9,730 nucleotides of DNA from an uncultured Burkholderiales bacterium (lineage in GTDB: Bacteria > Pseudomonadota > Gammaproteobacteria > Burkholderiales > Burkholderiaceae_E). The position numbers were made by a program, and so were the translations under genes. The notes under the pieces are model-generated. The model saw only the letters and a program-made list of their open reading frames with translations, did not search any database and was not told where the DNA came from. Position 1 is the stretch's first letter, and each line of letters opens with the position of its first letter. This document shows, piece by piece, positions 1 to 6,453 of the stretch. The stretch lies in the NCBI GenBank assembly GCA_903831925.1, contig CAIKZV010000433.1, positions 1 to 9,730 on the forward strand, read 5' to 3'.

Positions 1-10
1 AGAGCCTGTT

Positions 11-109
11 CCGATGCGGTCCTTTTGCCTGAGAGTTTCTGGGGCGATACACCTTCGGCGTCAGCGCCCGTCGCGTTGCAAGACTAGGCGCCGATCTCTC
101 CCGCATCGG
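11..109 (-). ncRNA. Glycine riboswitch aptamer (minus strand, controls a gene left of the window)
   Basis: Read on the minus strand, this stretch has the conserved glycine-aptamer core. A 9-bp perfect P1 helix joins 109-101 to 19-11. A GAGAG/CTCTC helix joins 100-96 to 35-31. An inner helix joins GGGCG (69-65) to CGCCC (46-42). The hallmark GCCGAAGG lies at 59-52, and CTCTCAGGCAAAAGGAC at 35-19. These elements match the family consensus that binds glycine and switches expression of glycine cleavage or glycine transport genes. A promoter ends about 10 nt upstream, so no aptamer fits before this one. It is either the first of a tandem pair, with the second beyond position 1, or a singlet. The target gene is not in the window. 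Confidence 0.9.
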
Positions 110-126
110 CGGTGAGACTGGCGGCG

Positions 127-155
127 ACCTTAGTCTTCGAGGCAGGCAGTGTCAA
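127..155 (-). promoter_or_regulatory. Sigma-70-like promoter of the glycine riboswitch transcript
   Basis: On the minus strand a perfect -35 TTGACA (155-150) is separated by exactly 17 bp from TAAGGT (132-127). That hexamer keeps the three most conserved -10 bases (T, A and final T). The predicted start, near position 120, lies about 10 nt before the aptamer's P1 helix, as expected for a riboswitch leader. The assignment rests on consensus and position only. Confidence 0.6.
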
Positions 156-431
156 GTCGCTCAGGTCGCGGCCCGTCGCTCCCCAGTGCGCTTCGCGGTG
201 CCTGGACCAGTCCTGGCGGGTGATGCTGAGCAGACGCCGGGTGACATGGATGCCCAGGGTGGGCGGTGCAGTCGGGCGGCAGACGACAGAAGTTGTGTCC
301 ATGTTGTCTCTAAAATGTTTCTTAATCCAACACATTCTAGCGATCAAGTTTTGCAGTGGCGAGACAGTGTGCGAGCCGACCGATGCGCGGCTGAATCGGT
401 GCCGCGCACGGTGTTGCTGATGTCCAGGAAA
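156..431. other. Intergenic region with AT-rich patch and doubtful minus-strand frame
   Basis: No convincing gene is visible in these 276 bases between the riboswitch promoter and the phosphatase stop codon. Positions about 296-356 are clearly AT-richer than their surroundings. This patch contains a possible minus-strand promoter: TCGCCA at 362-357, a 17-bp spacer, then TAGAAT at 339-334. Downstream of it, an ATG at 302 with a weak AGAG element opens a 72-codon minus-strand frame that stops at 84. Its third positions are GC-rich, but its protein is unrecognised and it would overlap both the riboswitch promoter and part of the aptamer, so I do not call it a gene. A hairpin at 385-407 (GCGCGG/CCGCGC) lies just past the phosphatase stop. 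It lacks a T tract, so it is not a clear terminator. Confidence 0.4.
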
Positions 432-1253
432 TCAGCGGGCCAGGGCCGCGTCTTCTGCCGCACACGATGCTTGTTGGCTCGGATTTTTTGCGAGCCCACG
501 GGTGACTTCCTCGCCCGCCGCGGCGATCTGGGCGCGAAACACCGGGTCAGCATGAAGTCTTGCCACGGTTGCGGCAGCGACCACGCGGCCGGCATCGACG
601 TCGCTTTGCCAGTGCACGCCGCAGATGACCCGGCTCTGGCCATAGGCATAGCCGCGGGCGAGCAGGGGATTGGCGCGCTGCGGGGCGATTTCGGTCAGCA
701 GCAGCGCCCAGGCCCAGCCGATGGCCGAGTGGCCAGAAGGGTAGGCGCCGTCCTTGGCGAGCGTGGCCTCTTCGGCCGGGGTGCAGGTGGGTTCGGAGAA
801 TGCAACAAAGGGACGGGTGCGCTTGTACTGGTCCTTGGCGCGATAGGTCGCCAGGCCGGCATCGGTCAGGCTGCGCCGCAGCAGCATGGTCAGTTGCGGG
901 GTGTCTTGTGCCGAGATCGGCATGCCCAGGGCACATGAGAAAGTGTCGGCGGCCTGCGGAAATTTCAGGTTGGCGTCGCGGGCCGCAAGGTTCCAGCGCG
1001 GCGAATTGCGCTGCGCGACCGTGTTTCGGAAGGCGTTCTCGTCAGCCAGTGCCTGTGGCGATCCGGCGGCCGGCGGCGGCGCGACCAGCGCCAGGCTGTC
1101 GGGCAGATCGGTGCGCGGCAGATAGCCGTTGAGGATGCCGCTGCCGGCGCGAAGTTCGCCGACCGCCTCAGGCGATGTGGTGGGTGGGGTGGTGCAGGCT
1201 GCGCCGAACAGGCTGCTGGCCAGCAGCGCGGCGGTGACGGGGCGGATTCGCAT
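432..1253 (-). CDS. Exported class A acid phosphatase (PAP2 superfamily)
   Basis: This 273-aa protein carries the full three-part PAP2 phosphatase signature. K140-x6-R147-P148 comes first, PSGH follows at 172-175, and S207-R208-x5-H214-x3-D218 closes it. H214 is the expected nucleophile, aided by H175 and D218. The PhoN-like class A enzymes of this family hydrolyse phosphate monoesters in the periplasm. The N-terminus is a signal peptide: basic residues, a hydrophobic stretch, then Cys20. A lipoprotein is possible, but the GAAC box has Gly at -3, so ordinary cleavage is equally likely. The length fits the family (about 250 aa). The ATG is preceded by a strong GAGAGGAG ribosome site at 1267-1260 with 6-nt spacing. 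The gene is divergent from glcD. Natural substrate and any role in phosphate scavenging cannot be read from the sequence. Confidence 0.9.
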   Translation of the reverse strand: MRIRPVTAALLASSLFGAACTTPPTTSPEAVGELRAGSGILNGYLPRTDLPDSLALVAPPPAAGSPQALADENAFRNTVAQRNSPRWNLAARDANLKFPQAADTFSCALGMPISAQDTPQLTMLLRRSLTDAGLATYRAKDQYKRTRPFVAFSEPTCTPAEEATLAKDGAYPSGHSAIGWAWALLLTEIAPQRANPLLARGYAYGQSRVICGVHWQSDVDAGRVVAAATVARLHADPVFRAQIAAAGEEVTRGLAKNPSQQASCAAEDAALAR

Positions 1254-1307
1254 TGGGGGCTCCTCTCTGATGGGCAGTTTTGCCGGGGGTGCTGAAGGCA
1301 GCGCGCC

Positions 1308-1336
1308 ACCATAGCCTTGCCGGGCGGCAAGTACAA
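1308..1336 (-). promoter_or_regulatory. Candidate promoter of the acid phosphatase gene
   Basis: On the minus strand TTGTAC (1336-1331) and TATGGT (1313-1308) are separated by exactly 17 bp. The predicted transcript would start near 1301 and have a leader of about 48 nt before the phosphatase ATG. The two hexamers match the sigma-70 consensus at 3/6 and 4/6 positions. Its -35 shares bases with the -10 proposed for glcD on the other strand. Confidence 0.4.
1316..1331. promoter_or_regulatory. Palindrome in the divergent promoter region (possible operator)
   Basis: CTTGCC (1316-1321) and GGCAAG (1326-1331) form a perfect inverted repeat around a 4-bp centre. The element abuts the glcD -10 candidate TACAAT and fills most of the spacer of the opposing phosphatase promoter candidate. 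A regulator bound here could influence both transcripts. No regulator gene is in the window, and the identity of any bound protein is unknown. Confidence 0.35.
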
Positions 1337-1337
1337 T
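1332..1337 (+). promoter_or_regulatory. Candidate -10 element for glcDEF
   Basis: TACAAT matches the -10 consensus at five of six bases and lies about 28 bp before the glcD GTG codon. This would give a short leader of roughly 22 nt. No good -35 is found at the right distance; the hexamer at 1309-1314 is CCATAG. If this promoter is real, it probably depends on an activator. Confidence 0.35.
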
Positions 1338-1365
1338 TACCGACTACCCAATTCAGAGACTGCCT

Positions 1366-2928
1366 GTGTCGACAATCAGCCCGCCGAACATTCAGCCCCC
1401 GTCCGTGGTGAACGGTGTGTCGGGGCCGGCTCCCGATCTGCGGTGGGCCGATGTCGCACAGGCACCCGACGCCACCCGGTCGGCCGCACTGGTGTCGGCG
1501 TTGCGCGCAGCCTTGCCCGAGCATTGTGTGCTCGCCGGCGTCGAACAGACTCGGCCGTATGAATGCGATGGCCTGTCGGCATTTCGCCAGTTGCCGGTGG
1601 CGGTGTGTCTGCCTGAAACCGAGCAGCAGGTGCAGCTGGCACTTCGGGTCTGCCGCGAGCACGATGTGCCGGTGGTGGCGCGCGGCTCGGGCACCAGCCT
1701 GTCGGGTGGCGCGATGCCCCATGCCAGCGGCGTGGTGCTGTCACTGGCCCGCCTCAATCGCATCCTGTCGGTCGATCCGCTGGCGCGTACCGCGCGTGTG
1801 CAGCCCGGGGTGCGCAATCTGGCGATCTCGGAAGCCGCGGCGCCGCACGGCCTGTATTACGCACCCGATCCCTCGTCGCAGATTGCCTGCTCGATCGGCG
1901 GCAACATCGCCGAGAACTCCGGCGGCGTGCATTGCCTGAAATACGGCCTGACCGTGCACAACGTGCTGCGGGTGCGGGGTCTGACCATCGATGGCGAGAT
2001 CATCGAACTCGGCAGTGCCGCCCTCGATGGCCCGGGCCTCGATCTGCTGGCGCTGTCGATCGGATCCGAAGGCATGCTGATGGTGGTCACCGAAGCGCTG
2101 GTGAAGCTGGTTCCCAAGCCGCAACTGGCGCGCGTCGTGATGGCCTCTTTCGACGATGTTGCGAAGGCCGGCGATGCGGTCGCGGCAATCATTGGTGCCG
2201 GCATCATCCCGGCAGGCCTTGAGATGATGGACCGCAAGGCGAGTGCCGCGGTCGAGCCTTTCGTGAAAGCCGGCTACGACCTGTCGGCCGAGGCGATCCT
2301 GCTGGCCGAATCCGACGGTTCGCCCGAGGAGGTCGAAGAAGAAATCGAACGAATGTTGGCGGTGCTGCGCGGCGCAGGCGCGACCGCGCTGGTGGTCTCC
2401 AACTCCGAGGCCGAGCGGTTGCGATTCTGGTCGGGCAGAAAAAATGCTTTTCCGGCGGCTGGTCGCATCTCGCCCGACTACTACTGCATGGACGGCACCA
2501 TTCCGCGCAAGAACCTTGGGCGCATGCTGGTGGCCATCAGCGAGATGGAACACACCTATCAGCTGCGCTGCATGAATGTCTTTCATGCCGGCGACGGCAA
2601 TCTGCATCCGCTGATTCTTTTCGATGCCAACCAGCCCGGCGAATGGGAGCGCGCCGATCGTTTCGGTGCCGATATTCTCGAGCTGTGCGTCGAGCTCGGC
2701 GGCACGGTGACTGGTGAGCACGGTGTGGGAATCGAAAAAATCAACTCGATGTGCGTGCAGTTTTCGCCGGCCGAGCGCGAGGCCTTCTTTGCGCTCAAGC
2801 GCGCCTTCGACCCCCCGGGTCTGCTCAATCCCGGCAAGGGCATTCCCACGCTGGCCCGTTGCGCCGAGTACGGCAAGATGCATGTGCACGGCGGTCGGGT
2901 GGCCTTCCCCGACATCGAACGCTTCTGA
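1366..2928 (+). CDS. glcD: Glycolate oxidase FAD-linked subunit GlcD
   Basis: GlcD is the FAD-binding catalytic subunit of the GlcDEF glycolate oxidase, which oxidises glycolate to glyoxylate and passes electrons to the respiratory chain. The 520-aa protein has a PCMH-type FAD domain. It includes PVVARGSGTSLSGGA (about 102-116) and CSIGGNIAENSGGVHCLKYG (about 175-194). The C-terminal FAD-linked oxidase domain includes VFHAGDGNLHP (about 405-415) and GTVTGEHGVGIEK (about 446-458). It ends with the family's FDPPGLLNPGKG (481-492). E. coli GlcD is about 499 aa; the extra length here is an N-terminal Pro/Ser-rich stretch. The start is GTG with a weak AGAGA element at 1355-1359, and no in-frame ATG offers a better choice. 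Other members of this family use D-lactate, but the following glcE and glcF favour glycolate. Confidence 0.95.
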   Translation: MSTISPPNIQPPSVVNGVSGPAPDLRWADVAQAPDATRSAALVSALRAALPEHCVLAGVEQTRPYECDGLSAFRQLPVAVCLPETEQQVQLALRVCREHDVPVVARGSGTSLSGGAMPHASGVVLSLARLNRILSVDPLARTARVQPGVRNLAISEAAAPHGLYYAPDPSSQIACSIGGNIAENSGGVHCLKYGLTVHNVLRVRGLTIDGEIIELGSAALDGPGLDLLALSIGSEGMLMVVTEALVKLVPKPQLARVVMASFDDVAKAGDAVAAIIGAGIIPAGLEMMDRKASAAVEPFVKAGYDLSAEAILLAESDGSPEEVEEEIERMLAVLRGAGATALVVSNSEAERLRFWSGRKNAFPAAGRISPDYYCMDGTIPRKNLGRMLVAISEMEHTYQLRCMNVFHAGDGNLHPLILFDANQPGEWERADRFGADILELCVELGGTVTGEHGVGIEKINSMCVQFSPAEREAFFALKRAFDPPGLLNPGKGIPTLARCAEYGKMHVHGGRVAFPDIERF

Positions 2929-2979
2929 CCGCGCGATCATGCCGGCCGCGTCCCCTCTCTTTTTCGAGCGAGTCTGACC

Positions 2980-4074
2980 TTGACCACCGAGGTATCAGCC
3001 GATTCCGCCCTGCTGGCGTTGCGCGACTGCGTGCGCGCCGCGCACGCCGATCGCACCCGACTGCGCCTGCAGGGCGGCAATACCAAGTCCTTCTATGGCG
3101 AGCCGGCGACCGGTGAGCCGCTCGATCTGCGCTCGATCGCCGGCATCGTCGACTACGAGCCGACCGAGCTCGTCGTGACGGTTCGCTGCGGCACACCGCT
3201 TGTCGAACTCGAGCAGGCACTGGCCGAACGCCAGCAATATCTCGCCTTCGAGCCGCCGCACTTCGGGGCGGGTGCCACTGTGGGCGGCATGGTGGCGGCC
3301 GGCCTCTCGGGCCCGCGTCGCGCCACCGCCGGTGCGGTGCGCGACTTCATGCTCGGAGCGGTGCTGATGAACGCCAGCGGTGAGCTGCTGCATTTCGGCG
3401 GACAGGTCATGAAAAATGTCGCCGGCTACGATGTGTCGCGTCTGCTGGCCGGCTCGATGGGCATCCTCGGGCCGATCGTTCAGGTGTCCCTGAAGGTGCT
3501 GCCCCTGCCGGCGGCCGAGGCCACGGTCTGCGTCAACATCGGCTTGCGCGACGCCCTGGCGCAGATGAATCGCTGGGGTGCGCAGCCATTGCCGCTGTCG
3601 GGCACATCGTGGTCCGGCGGCGAACTCATGGTTCGACTCTCGGGTGCTGCGGCTGCGGTCGATGCGGCGCTTGCACGACTTGCGGCCGATCACGGCACCC
3701 GCCTTGTCGACCCGATGGCCGCGCGCGCGCACTGGGCGGGGCTGCGCGAGCAGACCGATGCCTTCTTCGATGACACGCTGCCGCTATGGCGACTTTCGGT
3801 GCCGTCGACTGCGCCGATCTTCGAGCTGCCCGGCCGCCAGCTGATCGAGTGGGGCGGCGCGCTGCGCTGGTTCAAGTCCGAGGCCGATGCCGCATTCGTG
3901 CGCCAGGCGGCGGCAACCGTCGGTGGCACGGCAAGTTGCTTTCGTTTGGCCGAGCCCGGCAGCGGTGCGTTCGCAACCCTGCCGGCGCCGATCTTCGAAC
4001 TGCACCGGCGGATCAAGCATGAGTTCGACCCGCGCGGCATCTTCAACCCCGGCCGGCTGGTGGCCGGCCTCTGA
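2980..4074 (+). CDS. glcE: Glycolate oxidase FAD-binding subunit GlcE
   Basis: GlcE is the second, shorter flavin-binding subunit of glycolate oxidase and forms a complex with GlcD and GlcF. The 364-aa protein (E. coli about 350 aa) has a PCMH-type FAD domain. Visible motifs include RLQGGNTKSFYG (29-40), the GAGATVGGMVAAGLSGPRR stretch (96-114), and VMKNVAGYDVSRLLAGSMGILG (about 143-164). It ends with the family's FDPRGIFNPGRL. The reading frame begins at a TTG, 51 bp after glcD, with a weak GAGCGAG ribosome site at 2966-2972. I see no in-frame ATG nearby that keeps the conserved N-terminus. The rare start codon may lower its translation relative to glcD and glcF. Confidence 0.93.
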   Translation: MTTEVSADSALLALRDCVRAAHADRTRLRLQGGNTKSFYGEPATGEPLDLRSIAGIVDYEPTELVVTVRCGTPLVELEQALAERQQYLAFEPPHFGAGATVGGMVAAGLSGPRRATAGAVRDFMLGAVLMNASGELLHFGGQVMKNVAGYDVSRLLAGSMGILGPIVQVSLKVLPLPAAEATVCVNIGLRDALAQMNRWGAQPLPLSGTSWSGGELMVRLSGAAAAVDAALARLAADHGTRLVDPMAARAHWAGLREQTDAFFDDTLPLWRLSVPSTAPIFELPGRQLIEWGGALRWFKSEADAAFVRQAAATVGGTASCFRLAEPGSGAFATLPAPIFELHRRIKHEFDPRGIFNPGRLVAGL

Positions 4075-4107
4075 GCCGCGCCTGTCGCGCTTCCAAGGTC
4101 TCGACCC

Positions 4108-5436
4108 ATGCAAACGAATCTTGCCGACTGGCTGCGCGATACGCCTGACGGCATCGAAGCCGATTCGATCCTGCGATCGTGCGTGCATTGCGGCTTTTGC
4201 ACCGCCACCTGCCCTACCTACCAGCTGCTGGGCGACGAGCTCGACGGCCCGCGCGGGCGCATTTACCTGATCAAGCAGGTGGTCGAAGGTGTCACGCCGA
4301 CCCGCCAGACCCAGGAGCATCTCGACCGCTGCCTGACTTGCCGAAATTGCGAGAGCACCTGTCCGTCGGGCGTGCAATACGGGCATCTGGTCGACATCGG
4401 TCGCAAGCTGGTCGATCGGCAAGTCGAGCGTCCGGCAGCCGACCGGCTGCTGCGTGGCGCGCTGCGTGAAGGCATGACCCGACGCAGTCTCTTCGATACC
4501 GCGATGCGCATCGGTCAGGCGGTGCGCCCCCTTTTGCCCGAGGCGCTCAAGGCGAAGGTGCCGCAGCGTCGCGATCCGGGATCGTGGCCGGCGCGTTCGC
4601 ATGCCCGCAAGGTGATCCTGCTCAACGGCTGTGTGCAGCCTGCGATGATTCCGGCGATCGATGCGGCGACCGCCCGGGTGCTCGACGCGCTGGGCATTGA
4701 GGCGGTCGTGGTGCCGCGTTCGGGCTGCTGCGGCGCGATCCGTCATCATCTCGATGACCAGGCGGGCGCGCTGGATGATGTCCGTCGCAATATCGACGCC
4801 TGGTGGCCGCTGCTGGCATCGGACACGGAGCTCGCGTCAGCATCCGACTCGGCAGGCGGCACAGGCCGGGCCGAAGCCATCGTCATCAATGCCTCGGGCT
4901 GCGGCGCGATGATCAAGGACTATGCGCACCTGCTGCGCCACGACCCGCTGTATGCCGAGAAGGCCGCGCAGGTGAGTGCCATGACCCTCGACCTCGCCCA
5001 GTTCCTGGCCGCTGAACGTGATCGGCTGCAGGCGCTGTGCCGGCCAGGCATCGGCGCTGATGGCGATGCCGTCGGTCGCGATGCTCATGAGCCGACCAGG
5101 CCGCCGAGGCTGGTCTTTCATCCGCCCTGCACGCTGCAGCATGGCCAGCAGATCAAGGGCGAGGTCGAGTCGCTGCTGAGGGCCTGCGGCGCCGAGATCG
5201 TGCCCTTTGCCGAGTCGCATCTGTGTTGCGGGTCGGCCGGCACGTATTCGGTCCTGCAGCCGACGCTTGCCACCCAACTTCGCGACCGCAAACTCTCGAA
5301 CCTGCAGGCTGATGCGCCCGATCAGATCCTGTCGGCCAACATCGGATGTCTGACCCATCTGCAATCGGGCACCGACACGCCGGTACGCCACTGGATCGAG
5401 TGGCTCGATCGCGCGATCGCGCGGACAGGATCGTGA
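4108..5436 (+). CDS. glcF: Glycolate oxidase iron-sulfur subunit GlcF
   Basis: GlcF carries electrons from the flavin subunits towards the quinone pool. The 442-aa protein has two ferredoxin-like 4Fe-4S clusters, C25-x2-C28-x2-C31-x3-C35 and C75-x2-C78-x2-C81-x3-C85. Two cysteine-rich CCG domains follow: C174 with C207-C208 and C265, then C341 with C373-C374 and C414. E. coli GlcF is about 407 aa. The extra length here appears to lie in two low-complexity inserts, about 238-256 (Ser/Ala/Gly) and 311-335 (Asp/Gly/Arg/Pro). The ATG has an AAGG element about 10 nt upstream and lies 33 bp after glcE, so the three genes look co-transcribed. Confidence 0.95.
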   Translation: MQTNLADWLRDTPDGIEADSILRSCVHCGFCTATCPTYQLLGDELDGPRGRIYLIKQVVEGVTPTRQTQEHLDRCLTCRNCESTCPSGVQYGHLVDIGRKLVDRQVERPAADRLLRGALREGMTRRSLFDTAMRIGQAVRPLLPEALKAKVPQRRDPGSWPARSHARKVILLNGCVQPAMIPAIDAATARVLDALGIEAVVVPRSGCCGAIRHHLDDQAGALDDVRRNIDAWWPLLASDTELASASDSAGGTGRAEAIVINASGCGAMIKDYAHLLRHDPLYAEKAAQVSAMTLDLAQFLAAERDRLQALCRPGIGADGDAVGRDAHEPTRPPRLVFHPPCTLQHGQQIKGEVESLLRACGAEIVPFAESHLCCGSAGTYSVLQPTLATQLRDRKLSNLQADAPDQILSANIGCLTHLQSGTDTPVRHWIEWLDRAIARTGS

Positions 5437-5455
5437 GCGCCGCCCCGGTCGTGCG

Positions 5456-6427
5456 ATGAACCTGATCGTTCGACTGCCCAACTGGATCGGCGATGTCTGC
5501 ATGGCCTTGCCGGCCTTGCAGGCACTCGATTCAGGCGGGGCGCGATTGCATCTGATCGGCAAAGGCTGGGCGGCCGATCTGCTGGCCGCGCATCAGTGGC
5601 CGGTCACGCCGATGCCCAAGTCGCTGATGGCCGGTGCCGCGATGCTGCGATCGCTGCCCGTCGATTCGCTGCCTGTGAATTCGCCGCGCCGCGGTCTGCT
5701 GCTCACCAATTCGCTCTCGAGCGCGGCCGCCTTCCGGTTCGCAGGCATTGCTGCGCTGGGTCATCGTGGCGATGGGCGCTCGCTGCTGCTGGGTCGCGGG
5801 CTGCCCAGGCCCACCGGGCTGCATGAGGTCGAGGTGTTCTGGCGATTGGCCTGTGCGGCGGCCGACTGGATCGGGCTGCCGGCGCTGCCCAGGCCTGCGC
5901 CTGCGTCGCTCGGTCTGCGACTGACCCCGGAACACCAGGCGAGTGCGCTGGCCGCTCTGCGCCAGGCCGGCATCCAGGGCCCGCCGAATCGCTTGATCGT
6001 GCTTGGCCCCTTATCGGTCGGGACCACCGGCGGGCAGAGCAAGCGATGGTCGGGGTTCGCCGAACTTGCCAGGCAGCTTTCCGATCGGGGCATCGTCACC
6101 TTGACATGTCCTGGGCCCGGCGAGGAGGCGCAGGCGATGGCCGCGGCGCCTTGTGCCATCGCGCTGCCCGGACTCGGGCTGGGTGCCTATGCCGCCTTGT
6201 GCCGACTCGCGGGTCTGACCGTCGCCAATGACTCCGGGCCGATGCATCTGGCTGCGGCGGTCGATGCGCCGGTGATCGGTATCTTCGGCCCGAGCAGTCC
6301 GGCGCGCACCCGCCCCTGGGGTGGTCAGTCGACCTGCCTGGGCGGTGACGGTGTCTGGCCTGATCTGGCCACGGTCATGGCGCAGGTCGATCGACGGATG
6401 GTGCGCTCGGGTTCTGGCGAGGCTTAG
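5456..6427 (+). CDS. Glycosyltransferase family 9 (ADP-heptose:LPS heptosyltransferase-like)
   Basis: The 323-aa protein has the features of GT9 enzymes, which add heptose or a related sugar to the lipopolysaccharide core at the inner face of the cytoplasmic membrane. The N-terminus is LPNWIGDV, with Asp13 at the position of the catalytic Asp of WaaC. A KRW-containing segment lies at 196-198. The C-terminal nucleotide-sugar site reads VANDSGPMHLAAA (256-268), then GIFGPSSPARTRPWG (275-289). The gene starts 19 bp after glcF on the same strand, with no clear ribosome site, so it may be translationally dependent on glcF. A lipopolysaccharide gene is an unusual partner for glycolate oxidase. It resembles WaaF by its opening motif, but the exact acceptor sugar cannot be told, so I give no symbol. 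Confidence 0.85.
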   Translation: MNLIVRLPNWIGDVCMALPALQALDSGGARLHLIGKGWAADLLAAHQWPVTPMPKSLMAGAAMLRSLPVDSLPVNSPRRGLLLTNSLSSAAAFRFAGIAALGHRGDGRSLLLGRGLPRPTGLHEVEVFWRLACAAADWIGLPALPRPAPASLGLRLTPEHQASALAALRQAGIQGPPNRLIVLGPLSVGTTGGQSKRWSGFAELARQLSDRGIVTLTCPGPGEEAQAMAAAPCAIALPGLGLGAYAALCRLAGLTVANDSGPMHLAAAVDAPVIGIFGPSSPARTRPWGGQSTCLGGDGVWPDLATVMAQVDRRMVRSGSGEA

Positions 6428-6453
6428 TTCGGCTCAATGCGGCTCAGGGCTGT

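Noticed and set aside
379..407. Nested inverted repeats (ACCGAT/ATCGGT and GCGCGG/CCGCGC) after the phosphatase stop, as a terminator
   Set aside because: The two pairings are mutually exclusive, loops are long and no T tract follows on either strand.
186..938. Long plus-strand frame opposite the acid phosphatase
   Set aside because: It is a mirror of the phosphatase codons, lacks recognisable domains, and the minus strand carries the complete PAP2 signature with a strong ribosome site.
1741..2940. Long minus-strand frame opposite glcD
   Set aside because: It is an antisense shadow of high-GC coding sequence with His/Arg-rich composition; glcD on the plus strand has all family motifs.
2929..2979. 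Terminator or attenuator between glcD and glcE, suggested by a TTTTT run
   Set aside because: The preceding stem is at best four continuous pairs with a bulge; the neighbouring genes are subunits of one enzyme and are expected to be co-transcribed.
5411..5422. Perfect 12-bp palindrome GCGCGATCGCGC near the end of glcF
   Set aside because: It lies inside well-supported coding sequence (residues DRAIA) and is readily produced by GC-rich codon choice; no partner copies were noticed to suggest a site family.
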